Origin: Mycolicibacillus parakoreensis
GTDB lineage: Bacteria; Actinomycetota; Actinomycetes; Mycobacteriales; Mycobacteriaceae
Length of the DNA stretch: 64,000 nucleotides
Assembly: GCF_022370835.2 (NCBI RefSeq)
Contig: NZ_CP092365.1
Location: forward strand, 2,976,001 to 3,040,000
Reading direction: 5' to 3'
The position numbers were made by a program, and so were the translations under genes. Below the pieces are notes generated by a model. That model ran no database searches. It worked only from the letters and a program-made list of their open reading frames with translations, and was not told the origin of the DNA. Shown in pieces: positions 27,630 to 37,691 of this stretch. The stretch's first letter is position 1, and every line of letters begins with the position of its first letter.

Positions 27630-29239
27630 CCCCCGAGGAGTGGATCGCCCACGACCCCGACCCGGTGACCGCCGCGGAACTGGCCGCCTGCGACGCCGGG
27701 GAACTCGCCGCGCGATTCGCCCGGCCGCTGACGTTCGGCACCGCCGGGCTGCGCGGACCGGTGCGCGGCGGCCCGGATGCGATGAACACCGCCGTGGTCT
27801 GCCGCGCGACCTGGGCGTTGGCACAGGTGCTGGCAGCACGGGGCGAGGCCGCCGCGACGGTGGTGGTCGGCGGTGATGCCCGCCACGGTTCGGCGCGGTT
27901 CGCCACCGCGACCGCCGAGGTGTTGGCGGCGGAAGGGTTTTCGGTTCTTCTGCTGCCCGGGCCGGTACCCACACCGGTGGTGGCCTTCGCGGTGCGCCAC
28001 ACCGGTGCGGCGGCCGGCGTCCAGATCACCGCGTCGCACAACCCGGCCACCGACAACGGCTACAAGGTGTATGTCCGCGGCGGTCTGCAGATCCTCGCGC
28101 CGATCGACGCGGAGATCGAGGCGGCGATGGCGGCCGCTCCGCCCGCCGACCGGATCGCCCGCACCCCGGTGAGCACCACCGGAACCGAGCTGATCGAGAC
28201 CTACCTGGCCTCGGCGGCGGCCCTGCGCCACACCGACGGCCCGGTCACAGTGGCCCTCACCGCGCTGCACGGGGTGGGCGGAAAAGCCGTTGTGACGGCG
28301 CTGGGGCAGGCCGGCATCGACGAGGTGCACGTGGTGGACACCCAGTTCGCCCCCGATCCGGATTTCCCGACCGTGGCGTTTCCCAACCCGGAGGAGCCGG
28401 GCTCGGCCGACGCGGTTTTGGAGTTGGCCGCCGCGGTCGACGCCGAGGTGGCGATCGCGCTGGACCCCGACGCCGACCGCTGCGCGGTGGGGGTGCGCAC
28501 CGACGCCGGGTGGCGCATGCTCAGCGGTAACGAGACCGGTTGGCTGCTCGGCGATTACCTGCTGTCGACCCTGGCCGCCGAGGACCGCGCCACCGCGGTG
28601 GTCGCCACCACGGTGGTGTCCTCACGCATGCTCGCCGCGATCGCCGCGCACCACGGCGCACGGCATGTGGAGACGCTCACCGGCTTCAAGTGGCTGGCCC
28701 GCGCCGACGCCGACCTGCCCGGCACGCGCCTGCTCTACGCCTACGAGGAGGCGATCGGGCACTGCGTGGATCCCGACGCGGTGCGCGACAAGGACGGCAT
28801 CGCCACCGCGGTGCTGGTCTGCGATCTGGTGGCCGCGCTGCGCGCCGCCGGCACCTCGATCCCGCGCCGCCTCGACGAGTTGGCGCGCCGCCACGGTGTT
28901 CACGTCGGGGCGGCGGTGACCCGCCGGGCCGCCGACATCGCCGAGGCGACCGCGGTGATGCGCCGACTGCGCACCGTCCCGCCCACCGACATCGCGGGGA
29001 GGGCAGTGGCGATCGCTGATCTGGCCGACCATCGCGGTCGGTGGCGTACCGACGCGCTGATCTTCACCGGCGGCGACGACGACGTCGCGCTCCGTGTGGT
29101 GGTGCGCCCGTCGGGCACCGAGCCGAAACTCAAGTGCTACATCGAGGTTCGCGTTCCGGTAACCGACGCGGTGGATACGGCCCGCCACCGCGGTGAGCGG
29201 GTCCGCGATGCGGTGGTCGCCCAGGTGGGGCGCTGGTAG
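27626..29239 (+). CDS. pmmB: Alpha-phosphohexomutase family protein PmmB (possible phosphopentomutase)
   Basis: A 537-residue alpha-D-phosphohexomutase. The phosphoserine loop is TASHNP with S137, followed by DNGYKVY as in PGM2-type enzymes. The Mg loop is DPDADRC at about 277-283, the sugar loop is [10 protein letters not shown], and the C-terminal phosphate-binding loop is [10 protein letters not shown]. It is annotated phosphomannomutase in Rv3308. Its GTGA coupling to deoD and the nearby deoA, add and cdd suggest phosphopentomutase activity (ribose 1-phosphate to ribose 5-phosphate), the step otherwise missing here. That reassignment is inference. Confidence 0.9.
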   Translation: MTPEEWIAHDPDPVTAAELAACDAGELAARFARPLTFGTAGLRGPVRGGPDAMNTAVVCRATWALAQVLAARGEAAATVVVGGDARHGSARFATATAEVLAAEGFSVLLLPGPVPTPVVAFAVRHTGAAAGVQITASHNPATDNGYKVYVRGGLQILAPIDAEIEAAMAAAPPADRIARTPVSTTGTELIETYLASAAALRHTDGPVTVALTALHGVGGKAVVTALGQAGIDEVHVVDTQFAPDPDFPTVAFPNPEEPGSADAVLELAAAVDAEVAIALDPDADRCAVGVRTDAGWRMLSGNETGWLLGDYLLSTLAAEDRATAVVATTVVSSRMLAAIAAHHGARHVETLTGFKWLARADADLPGTRLLYAYEEAIGHCVDPDAVRDKDGIATAVLVCDLVAALRAAGTSIPRRLDELARRHGVHVGAAVTRRAADIAEATAVMRRLRTVPPTDIAGRAVAIADLADHRGRWRTDALIFTGGDDDVALRVVVRPSGTEPKLKCYIEVRVPVTDAVDTARHRGERVRDAVVAQVGRW

Positions 29240-29240
29240 C

Positions 29241-29864
29241 TCAGCGCGGCCCGTACTGGCGGTCACCGGCGTCACCGAGGCCGGGCACGATGAACGCCGC
29301 CGCGTCGAGACCCTCGTCGATCGCGGCGGTCACCAGCCGCACCGCAGCCCCCGCACGGCTCAGCGCGGCCACCCCCTGCGGGGCGGCCACCGCGCACACC
29401 GCGGTGATGTCGGTGGCGCCCCGGTCGGCGAGCAGGCCCGCGGTGTGCGCCATCGACCCGCCGGTGGCCAGCATCGGATCGAGCACCAGCACCGGCTGGC
29501 CGGCCAGGTCGTGCGGCAGCGACGCCAGGTAGGGCACCGGGGTGTGGGTGTGTTCGTCGCGGACCACGCCGACGAACCCGACCTGGGCCTCCGGGATCAA
29601 CGCGTGGGCCACGTCGACCATGCCGAGCCCGGCGCGCAGCACCGGCACCAGCAGCGGTGGGGTGACCAGCCGGACCCCGGCCGTCTCGGCGACCGGGGTG
29701 TGCACCCGGACCGGGACGTGGGCCAGGCCGCGGGTGGCCTCGTAGACGAGCATCAACGTCAGGTCGCGCAGTGCGGCACGGAATTCGGCGTTGCCGGTGC
29801 GCCGGTCGCGCAGCGTGGTCAAGCGGGCCGCCGCCAGCGGATGATCGACGACGTGGGTCTGCAC
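29241..29864 (-). CDS. upp: Uracil phosphoribosyltransferase
   Basis: A 207-residue enzyme that makes UMP from uracil and PRPP, the same length as Rv3309c. The PRPP-binding motif is [18 protein letters not shown] (around residues 125-142). [13 protein letters not shown] holds the conserved Arg for pyrophosphate. The C-terminal uracil site is [18 protein letters not shown] start 29864 has TAGTGT 7 nt upstream, suggesting a leaderless mRNA. It ends 1 nt from the convergent pmmB. It may use the uracil released by PsuG and by pyrimidine nucleoside breakdown. Confidence 0.95.
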   Translation of the reverse strand: MQTHVVDHPLAAARLTTLRDRRTGNAEFRAALRDLTLMLVYEATRGLAHVPVRVHTPVAETAGVRLVTPPLLVPVLRAGLGMVDVAHALIPEAQVGFVGVVRDEHTHTPVPYLASLPHDLAGQPVLVLDPMLATGGSMAHTAGLLADRGATDITAVCAVAAPQGVAALSRAGAAVRLVTAAIDEGLDAAAFIVPGLGDAGDRQYGPR

Positions 29865-29871
29865 GCCGTCG

Positions 29872-29877
29872 ACACTA
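29872..29877 (-). promoter_or_regulatory. Putative -10 element of upp
   Basis: Minus strand TAGTGT, 7 nt before the GTG at 29864; predicts a leaderless transcript. Confidence 0.5.
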
Positions 29878-29898
29878 CGGGCCGGCCGCGACGTCCGT

Positions 29899-31452
29899 TC
29901 AGGCGCCGAAGAAGTTGAACACGTCGAAGATCACCCCCACCGCGTCGATCACCGGCGCCCCGGAGATCAACGGCAGGCCGGTGAACACCGCGTCCGGGCC
30001 GATCAGGTTCACCAGGTCCAGCCCGTTGATCCCGATGTCGCCCACCGTGTCCTGCAGCAGCTCCAGCAGGTCGGTCCACCCCGACAGCAAGAACTGGTCG
30101 AGCGCGTTGGTGAGGTCATAGCTCAGGTGCAGCCCGTCGTCGAGCCAGCCGGGCACCGCCAGGTCGGGGTCGATGAATCCCAGGATCGTGTTGACCGGGT
30201 CCAGCAGTGTGTGCACGCCGGCGTCCTGGACACCGGCGAGCATCTGCAGCGGGTCCATCATCGGGATGAACCCGGCCAGCCCGCCTCCGGTGGCCAGCTC
30301 ACCGGAGGCGTTGACCGCCCACGGCCCGACCAGCGCGTCGCCGGCGTGATCGATCACCTGGCTGGCAGCCAGATCCCCCGGGTTGCCGTAGCCCCAGTTG
30401 ATGCCCAACGCCAGGCCCGGTTGCAGGGCGGCACCGAGCACCTCGCCGACATCGCCGAGCTGATAGATCGGCCACAGCAGCGGCAGCTGCGCGGTGGGGA
30501 ACATGTGGAAGGTGGTCTCGCCGATGGTGGTGAGTTCCACCGCGCTGTCGGCGGCGAGGTCGGGGTATGTGCCGTGTTCGGTGAGGATCCCGATGATCGC
30601 GTTGAGCACCGCGGGCAGGTTGGTCGGATCGGCCGGGAAGTTCGCCCATCCGTCGTAGGCGGCGGTGTAGATGTCGGTGGGGATCACGTCGGTGGGGGTG
30701 GGCCCGATCCCCAACGGCACGTTGAGGAACGGCAGGTGCTGCATGGCGCTGGTCAGCGGGTTGAACGCCTCGATGCCGTCGGGGAACTGAAAGCGGGTCA
30801 GCAGTCCGGTCAGCGGGTCGTTCGGGTTGCCGATCAGGACGACATGCAGGTTGGCGAGCTCGTCGAGCGTGGGGTACCCGTCGGCACCGGCGTTGGCGAT
30901 CAGATCCTGCATCACCACGGTGGAGATCACCGCGCTCTGGGAGTAGCCGAACACCGCCAGCGGATCGCCGTTTTGCAGCACATCGATGTTGTCGCGGATC
31001 GCGTTGCTCAAGATCCCCGCGCCGGTGTAGACCGAACTGCCGAAGCTCAGCTGCGGCGGATAGTCGGCCGGGTCCAGCGGCGCCGGCAGCGACCAGTCCG
31101 GGATACCGCCGGGCGCTCCACCCGCCGGCACGCAGACGATCGGGCAGAACTGCTCGGGCGTCACCAGCGCGTGGTAGGAGCCGTGCGGGATGGGGAACTG
31201 ATTCTCCAGATAGCCACCTCGCACCGCGTCGAAGTACGCGGTGTCCGGGGTGGGGTTGCCGGTGCCGCCCATGATCAGGCCCAGGCCACCACCGCTCGCC
31301 GTGTCCGCGCTGTCGAGCAGCGCGACGTCGGTGATGAGGGTCTCCAACTCGGCGACCGCACCGGTTCCGCGGTCCGGGAGAACCCCGACGGTGGCGGCGC
31401 AGACGAGTGCGGCCGCGAACGCACCCAGCGAACGCCGACGCAGACCGGTCAT
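29899..31452 (-). CDS. Secreted PE-PPE-domain serine hydrolase without a PE domain
   Basis: A 517-residue protein. An N-terminal signal peptide (~1-32, [20 protein letters not shown]) is followed by the PE-PPE alpha/beta-hydrolase domain: [13 protein letters not shown], then the nucleophile S171 in FGYSQSAV, the GxSxS form typical of this domain. No N-terminal PE (or PPE) module is present, so export is probably Sec-type rather than ESX. PE-PPE hydrolases characterised in M. tuberculosis act as esterases or trehalose-lipid acyltransferases; the substrate here is unknown. ATG 31452 has GGGGAGG 5 nt upstream. In M. tuberculosis the phosphatase gene sapM occupies this place. Confidence 0.85.
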   Translation of the reverse strand: MTGLRRRSLGAFAAALVCAATVGVLPDRGTGAVAELETLITDVALLDSADTASGGGLGLIMGGTGNPTPDTAYFDAVRGGYLENQFPIPHGSYHALVTPEQFCPIVCVPAGGAPGGIPDWSLPAPLDPADYPPQLSFGSSVYTGAGILSNAIRDNIDVLQNGDPLAVFGYSQSAVISTVVMQDLIANAGADGYPTLDELANLHVVLIGNPNDPLTGLLTRFQFPDGIEAFNPLTSAMQHLPFLNVPLGIGPTPTDVIPTDIYTAAYDGWANFPADPTNLPAVLNAIIGILTEHGTYPDLAADSAVELTTIGETTFHMFPTAQLPLLWPIYQLGDVGEVLGAALQPGLALGINWGYGNPGDLAASQVIDHAGDALVGPWAVNASGELATGGGLAGFIPMMDPLQMLAGVQDAGVHTLLDPVNTILGFIDPDLAVPGWLDDGLHLSYDLTNALDQFLLSGWTDLLELLQDTVGDIGINGLDLVNLIGPDAVFTGLPLISGAPVIDAVGVIFDVFNFFGA

Positions 31453-31688
31453 GGCGACCTCCCCGACCCGGAAATTGACGGTCGAGCACAATACTGCGCC
31501 ACCGACGGCCGCGCTGTCCGGCGTTTGGGCGAGTGCGCGGGTGCGCGGGTGCGCGCGGCGGCCGACACCGCCGGGCCGATAAATTACCTCGCGTGACAAT
31601 TAGTGACTTGGGGCGGTGGCAACCCGCCCCGACCGGCCCGAACCTGCGCGAGCGAGGACTCGTTCCCGGTGCCCGCGGGCCCCGTCGT

Positions 31689-31694
31689 TATCCT
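31689..31694 (+). promoter_or_regulatory. Putative -10 element of the Rv3311-like gene
   Basis: TATCCT, 7 nt before the ATG at 31702; predicts a leaderless transcript. No Shine-Dalgarno is seen. Confidence 0.6.
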
Positions 31695-31701
31695 GTGCCG
31701 C

Positions 31702-32961
31702 ATGGCTGCTGACCTCGTCCCGATCCGCCTGAGCCTGACCGCCGGGGACCGCTACACTCTGTGGGCGCCGCGCTGGCGCGACGGCGGCGACGAATGGGAG
31801 GCGTTTCTGGGCCGAGACGACGACCTCTACGGCTTCGCCACGGTGGCCGATCTGGTGGCGTTCGTGCGGACCGACACCGACAACGACCTCACCGACCATC
31901 CGGCGTGGCCGACACTGACCGAGGCCAACGCCCACCGGCTCGAGCCGGCCCGCAGCCGATCGTTCGACCTGGTCGCCGTCGAGGAGTGGCTGGCGGAGAA
32001 CCCCACCAAGAAGTCGGTGCGCTCACTGGCCGGGGCGCTGGCGGTGGTGGCGTCGATCGGATCGGTCTGCGAACTGACCGCGGTCACCAAATTCTTCAAC
32101 GGCAACCCCAGCCTGGGCACCGTGACCAGCGGAATCGACTACTTCACCGGACGCGCCGGGCAGGCCCGCTGGGAGGCGCTCGGCGAGATCGTCGCCCGCA
32201 ACTGGGATGGCGTGCTCGACGCGGTCGACGCGGTGGTCACCACCCCCGACGTCGACGCCGCGGCGGCGTCGACGGCCGCCGACGAACTCGCCGAACCGGC
32301 CCCCGCCGAGCCCGAGGACGACACCGACGACGACGAGACGCTCAGCGCCGAGCCCGCCGACATCGCCGCGGGCGCCGACCGCGCCGCCGTCGACCGGGTG
32401 GTGCTCGGCAGCGACGCCGACTTCTGGGCGAAGGTCGGCATCGACCCGATCCAGATCATGACCGCCGCGGGCACCGTGTTCACGCTGCGCTGCTACTTCG
32501 ACGACCGGCCGCTGTTCCTCGGCCGCAACGGCCGGGTCAGCGTGTTCGGCTCCGAGCGGGCCCTGGCGCGCTACCTCGCCGACGAACACGACCACGACCT
32601 GTCCAACCTGAGCACCTACGACGACATCCGCACCGCCGCCACCGACGGCTCCCTGGAGGTCGAGGTCACCGAGGACAACGTCTACGTGCTCAGCGGCCTG
32701 GCCGACGACCTCGCCGACGGCCCCGACGCGGTGGACCGCGACCAGCTCGAGCTGGTGGTCGAGTTGGCCCGCGACGTCGGCGATTACGCCGAGGACACCG
32801 CCGCCGACCGGGCGTTGGCCCCCGATCAGCCACTGGGCAAACTCATCGACCACGTCCTCGACGGCGACTCCGCCGGCAGGCTGCGGGGCCCGTTCGCACC
32901 CGCGGTCAAGCAGTGGGAGGAACTCGAGCGATTCCTCGAGTCCCGACTGCGGCGCGAATAG
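31702..32961 (+). CDS. Conserved actinobacterial protein, Rv3311-like
   Basis: A 419-residue acidic soluble protein very close in length to Rv3311. It has no recognisable catalytic motif. There are two similar halves: an N-terminal region (~10-185) with WEAFLGRDDDLYGFATVADL and a C-terminal region (~235-419) with PLFLGRNGRVSVFGSERALA. Both read as the same 'value-to-colour' pattern, suggesting an internal duplication. A low-complexity Asp/Glu/Pro linker (~195-232) separates them. 'Primosomal protein' labels sometimes attached to this family are unsupported by anything I see. The ATG fits a leaderless transcript. Confidence 0.75.
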   Translation: MAADLVPIRLSLTAGDRYTLWAPRWRDGGDEWEAFLGRDDDLYGFATVADLVAFVRTDTDNDLTDHPAWPTLTEANAHRLEPARSRSFDLVAVEEWLAENPTKKSVRSLAGALAVVASIGSVCELTAVTKFFNGNPSLGTVTSGIDYFTGRAGQARWEALGEIVARNWDGVLDAVDAVVTTPDVDAAAASTAADELAEPAPAEPEDDTDDDETLSAEPADIAAGADRAAVDRVVLGSDADFWAKVGIDPIQIMTAAGTVFTLRCYFDDRPLFLGRNGRVSVFGSERALARYLADEHDHDLSNLSTYDDIRTAATDGSLEVEVTEDNVYVLSGLADDLADGPDAVDRDQLELVVELARDVGDYAEDTAADRALAPDQPLGKLIDHVLDGDSAGRLRGPFAPAVKQWEELERFLESRLRRE

Positions 32962-33102
32962 GCCGCGAATAACAGCCACGTCACCGTCGAGGACCCAGTT
33001 TCGCTAAATCAGTGCCCTGGGCATGCCGTCGATATAGTCTCGCGATACGCTCGCGCAGGGTTGCCTCGATCACGGGGCGCCTACCAACTCGAAGGGAGCA
33101 CG

Positions 33103-33663
33103 ATGCGCAAGGCAACGAAACGGGCCGCCGCCGTAACGGTCGCGGTCACCGGATTCGCACTCCTCGGTTCGGGGTGCAGCACCGATGAGGCCAAGGACAA
33201 GGCCGACGACATCACCAGCTCGGTGAGCTCGATGACGTCATCGCTGAAGGAGAGCCCCGCCGAGGAGACCACGACGAGCGCCGCCCCCACCTCGACCCAG
33301 ATCGCGGGTGCGGACGGCACCGAGTACACGGTCGAGGGCGCCATCCTGGAGAAGTACAACGCGCTGGACGACGAGGCACGCGCCGCGCTGGGTGCGCCCA
33401 CCGACGCCGCGGTCACCAACCCCGACGGCGGGATCTTCCAGCAGTTCGACGACGGCGTGATCGTCAACACCGAGACCGGCAGCTACGTGGTGTGGGGCCT
33501 GATCCGCGACAAGTGGAACGAGCTCGGCGGTTCGCAGGGCGAGCTGGGCTACCCGACCAGCGACGAGACCACCAACGCGCAGGGCCAGAAGGAGACCACC
33601 TTCGAGCACGGCACCGTGACGTGGGCCGAGGGTGACGAAGAGGCCACGGTCGTCGAGAACTAA
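33103..33663 (+). CDS. LGFP-repeat lipoprotein
   Basis: A 186-residue exported lipoprotein. A basic N terminus and hydrophobic core precede a lipobox with C25 (ALLGSGC). A Ser/Thr-rich spacer (~30-75) follows, then an LGFP-type domain with two copies of the motif (ALGAPTDAAV and ELGYPTSDE) separated by IFQQFDDGVIVNTETGSYVV. LGFP repeats are thought to tether proteins to the mycolyl-arabinogalactan cell wall of Corynebacteriales. GAAGGGAG precedes ATG 33103. A strong terminator follows, so this is a single-gene unit. It occupies the region where M. tuberculosis carries the mtp pilin gene; there is no similarity to Mtp. Confidence 0.85.
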   Translation: MRKATKRAAAVTVAVTGFALLGSGCSTDEAKDKADDITSSVSSMTSSLKESPAEETTTSAAPTSTQIAGADGTEYTVEGAILEKYNALDDEARAALGAPTDAAVTNPDGGIFQQFDDGVIVNTETGSYVVWGLIRDKWNELGGSQGELGYPTSDETTNAQGQKETTFEHGTVTWAEGDEEATVVEN

Positions 33664-33679
33664 ACCCGTTCCGACACCG

Positions 33680-33726
33680 GCGACCCGGGCGGCTATCCAG
33701 CGATAGCGGCCCGGGTCGCGGCCTTT
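33680..33726 (+). terminator. Strong intrinsic terminator after the LGFP lipoprotein
   Basis: Arms GCGACCCGGGC (33680-33690) and GCCCGGGTCGC (33709-33719), with an inner GCTATC/GATAGC stem and CAGC loop (about 17 bp with one mismatch). The stem is followed by GGCCTTTT. Confidence 0.9.
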
Positions 33727-33785
33727 TGCGGGGTGGCCTCTATGCCGGGCCTGCCGGGGCCGCCCCCGTGAGCCTGCCGGAGTCG

Positions 33786-34892
33786 TCAGCCCACCAGCAC
33801 CGCGTACCGCGGTTTGATCACGTCGTCGATGATCGCCAGCCGCTCATCGAACGGGATGAACGCCGACTTCATCGCGTTGATCGTGAAACGCTCCAGATCA
33901 CTCCAGCCGTAACCGAACGTCTCGGCCAGCACCAGCATCTCCTTGCTCATGGTGGTGTCGCTCATCAGCCGGTTGTCGGTGTTGACCGTGACCCGGAAAC
34001 GGGCGCGCGCCAACAGGTCAAACGGATGCGCGGCGATGCTGGCCACCGCCCCGGTCTGCACGTTGGAACTCGGGCACATCTCCAGCGGGATCCGCTTGTC
34101 GCGCAGGATCGAGGCCAACCGTCCCAGCCGCACCACCCGGCGCCCGGTGCCGTCGGTCTCCCCGGTGACGTCGATGTCGTCGGTGATCCGCACCCCGTGC
34201 CCGAGCCGATCGGCACCGCAGAACGCGATCGCCTCGTGGATCGACGGCAATCCGAACGCCTCCCCGGCGTGGATGGTGAACCGCGCATTGTGGTCGCGCA
34301 TGTATTCGAAGGCGTCCAGGTGCCGGCTCGGCGGGTGGCCGGCCTCCGCACCGGCGATGTCGAAGCCGACCACCCCCTGATCGCGGAACCGGATCGCCAG
34401 TTCGGCGATCTCCCGCGACAGCGCGGCGTGGCGCATGGCGGTGACCAGGCAGCGCACGGTGATCGGGCGCCCGATTGCCGCGGCGGCCCGCTCGCCGTCG
34501 ACGAACCCGGCCAGCACCGCCTCGACCACCGCGTCGAACGACAGACCCGCGTCGATGTGCAGTTCGGGGGCGAAGCGCACCTCGGCGTAGACCACCGAGT
34601 CGTCGGCCAGGTCGAGCACACACTCGTAGGCCACCCGGTGCAGCGCCTCCGGGGTCTGCATCACCGCCACCGTGTGCGAGAACGGTTCCAGATAGCGCTC
34701 CAGCGAGCCGCTGTGTGACCGGGTGCGAAACCAGTCGGCCAACGCGGCCTCGTCGGTGACCGGCAACCCGCGGTAGCCGGTCTGCTCGGCGATCTCCAGC
34801 ACGGTGCCCGGCCGCAGCCCGCCGTCGAGATGGTCGTGCAACAGCGCCTTGGGGGCCTGCCGGACGGTCGCCAGCGTCAACGGGATGCTCAT
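33786..34892 (-). CDS. add: Adenosine deaminase
   Basis: A 368-residue zinc amidohydrolase converting (deoxy)adenosine to (deoxy)inosine. Zinc and catalytic motifs are HDHLDGG (H19, H21), [10 protein letters not shown] with the third Zn His and catalytic Glu, RLGHGVRI, and [10 protein letters not shown] followed by VNTDNRLMS with the catalytic Asp. The ortholog is Rv3313c. It is the last gene of the cdd-deoA-add operon: its ATG overlaps the deoA stop as ATGA. With deoD it completes conversion of adenosine to hypoxanthine. Confidence 0.95.
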   Translation of the reverse strand: MSIPLTLATVRQAPKALLHDHLDGGLRPGTVLEIAEQTGYRGLPVTDEAALADWFRTRSHSGSLERYLEPFSHTVAVMQTPEALHRVAYECVLDLADDSVVYAEVRFAPELHIDAGLSFDAVVEAVLAGFVDGERAAAAIGRPITVRCLVTAMRHAALSREIAELAIRFRDQGVVGFDIAGAEAGHPPSRHLDAFEYMRDHNARFTIHAGEAFGLPSIHEAIAFCGADRLGHGVRITDDIDVTGETDGTGRRVVRLGRLASILRDKRIPLEMCPSSNVQTGAVASIAAHPFDLLARARFRVTVNTDNRLMSDTTMSKEMLVLAETFGYGWSDLERFTINAMKSAFIPFDERLAIIDDVIKPRYAVLVG

Positions 34893-36193
34893 GGCGCCAT
34901 CCGATCAAGGATCAACGGACCGGCCGGCGCCGGGGCGTCCCCGACCTGCCAGCCGCCTTCCAGTTCGGCCATGGCCGCAGGGTAGCGCTCCGGGGTGTCG
35001 GTATACAGGCTGAACACCGGTTCTCCGGCGGCCACCGGGTCACCGGGGCGGCGGTGCACGACCAGGCCGGCGCCGTGCTGCACCTGCTGGCCCGGCCCGG
35101 ACCGCCCGGCCCCCAGTCGCCACACCGCGCGCCCGACCGCCAGGGCGTCGACGCGGGTCACCACGCCACCGCGCGGAGCGGTCACCGTCTCGCAGGCCCG
35201 GCCCACCGGCAGCGCAGCGCCCAGGTCGCCGCCCTGCGCGGCGATCAGCGCCCGGAAGCGGTCCATGGCGGTGCCGTCGGCCAGCGTCTGGGCCGGGTCG
35301 ATCCGGTCGACACCGGCCACCGCGAGCATCTCGGCCGCCAGCGCCACCGTCAACGCGACCACGTCGGGCGGGCCGCCCCCGGCGAGCACGTCGAGCGCCT
35401 CGCCGACCTCCAGCGCGTTGCCGACCGCCGCCCCCAGCGGGGTGCTCATCTCGGTGAGCAGCGCCGTGGTCGGTACCCCGTGGGCGCCACCCAACTCGAT
35501 CATCATCCGGGCCAGCTCACCGGCCTGCCGCCGGGATTTCATGAACGCCCCCGACCCGACCTTGACGTCGAGGACCAGCGCGCCGGCGCCCTCGGCGAGC
35601 TTTTTGCTCATCACCGAACTGGCGATCAGCGGCAGCGACTCCACCGTGGCGGTCACGTCACGTAGCGCGTAGAGCTTCGCGTCGGCCGGCGCCAGGTGCC
35701 CGGCGGCGAAGATCGCCGCCCCCACGCTCTGCAGCTGCTCGGCGACCTGCGCACCGGTCAGCGCGGCGTCGAACCCGGCGATCGACTCCAGCTTGTCCAG
35801 GGTCCCCCCGGTGTGGCCCAGGCCGCGCCCGGAGGCCTGCGGAACCGCCGCCCCGCACGCGGCGACCACCGCCACCAGCGGCAGGGTGATCTTGTCACCG
35901 ACCCCGCCGGTGGAGTGTTTGTCCACGGTCGCCAGCGGCCGGCCCCCGCGGGCCAGGCCGCCGAAATCCAGCCGCTCGCCGGAGGCGATCATCGCCGCGG
36001 TCCACCGCGCGGTCTCCGCGGCGTCCATGCCGCGCAGAAAGATCGCCATCAGCAACGCCGACATCTGCGCCTCGGCCACCTGCCCGGCGGTGTAGGCCTC
36101 GATGACCCAGTCGATCGCCGCATCCGGCAGCCGGCCGCCGTCACGTTTGAGGCCGATCACCGTCGGCGCGTCGAAGCTCGGCGCCGCACTCAC
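34889..36193 (-). CDS. deoA: Thymidine (pyrimidine nucleoside) phosphorylase
   Basis: A 434-residue enzyme that phosphorolyses thymidine or deoxyuridine to base plus deoxyribose 1-phosphate. The N-terminal helical domain includes [11 protein letters not shown]. The glycine-rich phosphate loop is [16 protein letters not shown] at about 80-96, followed by [17 protein letters not shown], the family signature. The substrate-contacting [11 protein letters not shown] follows. The C-terminal barrel-sandwich domain starts near 345. The ortholog is Rv3314c. GTG start 36193 overlaps the cdd stop (GTGA), and its stop overlaps the add start (ATGA); the frame open to 36571 is antisense-like and not part of the protein. 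Confidence 0.95.
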   Translation of the reverse strand: MSAAPSFDAPTVIGLKRDGGRLPDAAIDWVIEAYTAGQVAEAQMSALLMAIFLRGMDAAETARWTAAMIASGERLDFGGLARGGRPLATVDKHSTGGVGDKITLPLVAVVAACGAAVPQASGRGLGHTGGTLDKLESIAGFDAALTGAQVAEQLQSVGAAIFAAGHLAPADAKLYALRDVTATVESLPLIASSVMSKKLAEGAGALVLDVKVGSGAFMKSRRQAGELARMMIELGGAHGVPTTALLTEMSTPLGAAVGNALEVGEALDVLAGGGPPDVVALTVALAAEMLAVAGVDRIDPAQTLADGTAMDRFRALIAAQGGDLGAALPVGRACETVTAPRGGVVTRVDALAVGRAVWRLGAGRSGPGQQVQHGAGLVVHRRPGDPVAAGEPVFSLYTDTPERYPAAMAELEGGWQVGDAPAPAGPLILDRMAP

Positions 36194-36588
36194 GGCGCGG
36201 GCAGACTCTGCGGGCCGAACGCGTCCGGCAGCAGCTCGGCCAGCGGTCTGGGACCACCGGGATGGTCGACGAGCAGCTGCGGCCCCCCGCTCTCCCACAG
36301 CAGCTGCCGACACCGACCGCACGGCAGCACCACGGCGCCGGCCGAGTCCACGCAAGCCAGCGCCACCAGCCGGCCCCCACCGCCGGCGTGCAGCGCCGAG
36401 ACCACGCCGCACTCGGCGCACAGCGTCAGACCGTATGAGACATTCTCCACATTGCACCCGGTCACCACTCGACCGTCGTCGACCAGGCCGGCCGCGCCGA
36501 CCCGCAGCCGTGAATACGGCGCGTAGGCGCGCTGGGCGATGTGGCTTGCTTTGTCCCGCAGCACATCCCACCGGACACCGGAGTTCAC
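36190..36588 (-). CDS. cdd: Cytidine deaminase
   Basis: About 132 residues, a tetrameric-type cytidine deaminase yielding uridine. Zinc motifs are TLCAECGVVSAL (Cys-Ala-Glu with catalytic Glu) and LPCGRCRQLLWE (two more Zn Cys). TGCNVENVSYG binds the ribose. The ortholog is Rv3315c (133 residues). The start is uncertain: similarity to the family begins at RWDVLRDKASHIAQRAY, so GTG 36588 (or GTG 36591) is preferred over the farther start at 36636. It is the first gene of the cdd-deoA-add salvage operon, divergent from sdhC. Confidence 0.9.
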   Translation of the reverse strand: MNSGVRWDVLRDKASHIAQRAYAPYSRLRVGAAGLVDDGRVVTGCNVENVSYGLTLCAECGVVSALHAGGGGRLVALACVDSAGAVVLPCGRCRQLLWESGGPQLLVDHPGGPRPLAELLPDAFGPQSLPAP

Positions 36589-36786
36589 CACGGCGGCGTC
36601 ACGCTTCGCACCCGTGAACGGCACGCACCTCGACACGCCCCGATCGGGCTGTTGAACACCTCACACAGCCAACCCTAACTTCTCCGCGGCGCAAGCCCCG
36701 ATGGCGGCAACACATTTCATTCGGCACCCCGGGGGGGACTAGAGTCCAATCGACGGTTCCCCACGGCGAGGATGTTGGAGGCGCTG

Positions 36787-37218
36787 ATGACGACAGCGGC
36801 ATCCGTGGATCCGGTAGCACCGGGCTCGCGGGCGCGTTCACGACGGGCTCGCCGCACGCTGTATCGGGGCGACCCGGGCATGTGGTCCTGGCTGCTGCAC
36901 CGCATCACCGGCGCGACCATCTTCTTCTTCCTGTTCGTCCACGTGCTCGACACCGCCGTGGTGCGGGTGAGCCCGCAGGCCTACAACGAGGTCATCGAGA
37001 CCTACAAGACGCCGCTGGTCGGGTTGATGGAACTCGGGCTGATCGCCGCGGTGCTCTACCACGGGCTCAACGGGGTGCGGGTGATCCTCATCGACTTCTG
37101 GGAGCAGGGACCGCGCTACCAGCGGCTGATGCTCTGGGTGATCGCGATCGTCTGGCTTTTGGTCATGGTTCCGGCGACCGTGGTGATCGGCATTCACATG
37201 ACGGGGTACTTCTCATGA
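36787..37218 (+). CDS. sdhC: Succinate dehydrogenase cytochrome b556 subunit SdhC
   Basis: A 143-residue membrane anchor subunit with three helices (~45-65 ITGATIFFFLFVHVLDTAVV, ~83-103, ~118-140). The likely heme-ligand His is in LLHRITG or LFVHVLD, and the quinone-site region is YRGDPGMWSWLLHRITG. It anchors SdhAB to the membrane and takes part in quinone reduction. ATG 36787 has GGAGG 5 nt upstream. A TAGAGT -10-like element lies at 36740-36745. It overlaps sdhD by ATGA. This matches the Sdh operon at Rv3316-Rv3319. Confidence 0.92.
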   Translation: MTTAASVDPVAPGSRARSRRARRTLYRGDPGMWSWLLHRITGATIFFFLFVHVLDTAVVRVSPQAYNEVIETYKTPLVGLMELGLIAAVLYHGLNGVRVILIDFWEQGPRYQRLMLWVIAIVWLLVMVPATVVIGIHMTGYFS

Positions 37219-37682
37219 GCGCACCGGACCTGCAACTGGGCCGCGGCGACACCGCACCGGTGATCCAGAGCAACTTCGACAGCCCCGCCAGCTTCGGCAC
37301 CCCCCGCGCCCCGCGCCGGCACACCGGGATGGTCAACTTCGAGAAGTACACCTGGCTGTTCATGCGGTTCTCCGGGGTCGGTCTGATCTTCCTGGTGCTC
37401 GGCCACCTGTTCATCATGTTGATGTGGGAGGACGGGGTCTACCGCATCGACTTCAACTTCATCGCGCAGCGCTGGGCCTCGCCGTTCTGGCAGATGTGGG
37501 ACCTGCTGCTGCTGTGGCTGGCACAACTGCACGGCGCCAACGGGATGCGCACCATCATCGGTGACTACACCCGCAAGAACTCGACCCGCTTCTGGCTGAA
37601 CAGCCTGCTGCTGGTGTCGATGGTGTTCACGCTGCTGTTGGGCACCTACGTGCTGGTGACCTTCGACGCCAACATCTCCTAA
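37215..37682 (+). CDS. sdhD: Succinate dehydrogenase membrane anchor SdhD
   Basis: A 155-residue subunit. A polar N-terminal ~45 residues precedes three membrane helices (FSGVGLIFLVLGHLFIMLMW, WQMWDLLLLWLAQLHGANGM, and NSLLLVSMVFTLLLGTYVLV). His in VLGHLF is a probable heme ligand and HGANGMR is the family signature. With SdhC it forms the quinone-reducing membrane part. The ATG at 37215 overlaps the sdhC stop; sdhA follows 9 nt after the stop. The ortholog is Rv3317. Confidence 0.92.
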   Translation: MSAPDLQLGRGDTAPVIQSNFDSPASFGTPRAPRRHTGMVNFEKYTWLFMRFSGVGLIFLVLGHLFIMLMWEDGVYRIDFNFIAQRWASPFWQMWDLLLLWLAQLHGANGMRTIIGDYTRKNSTRFWLNSLLLVSMVFTLLLGTYVLVTFDANIS

Positions 37683-37691
37683 GGAAACGAG

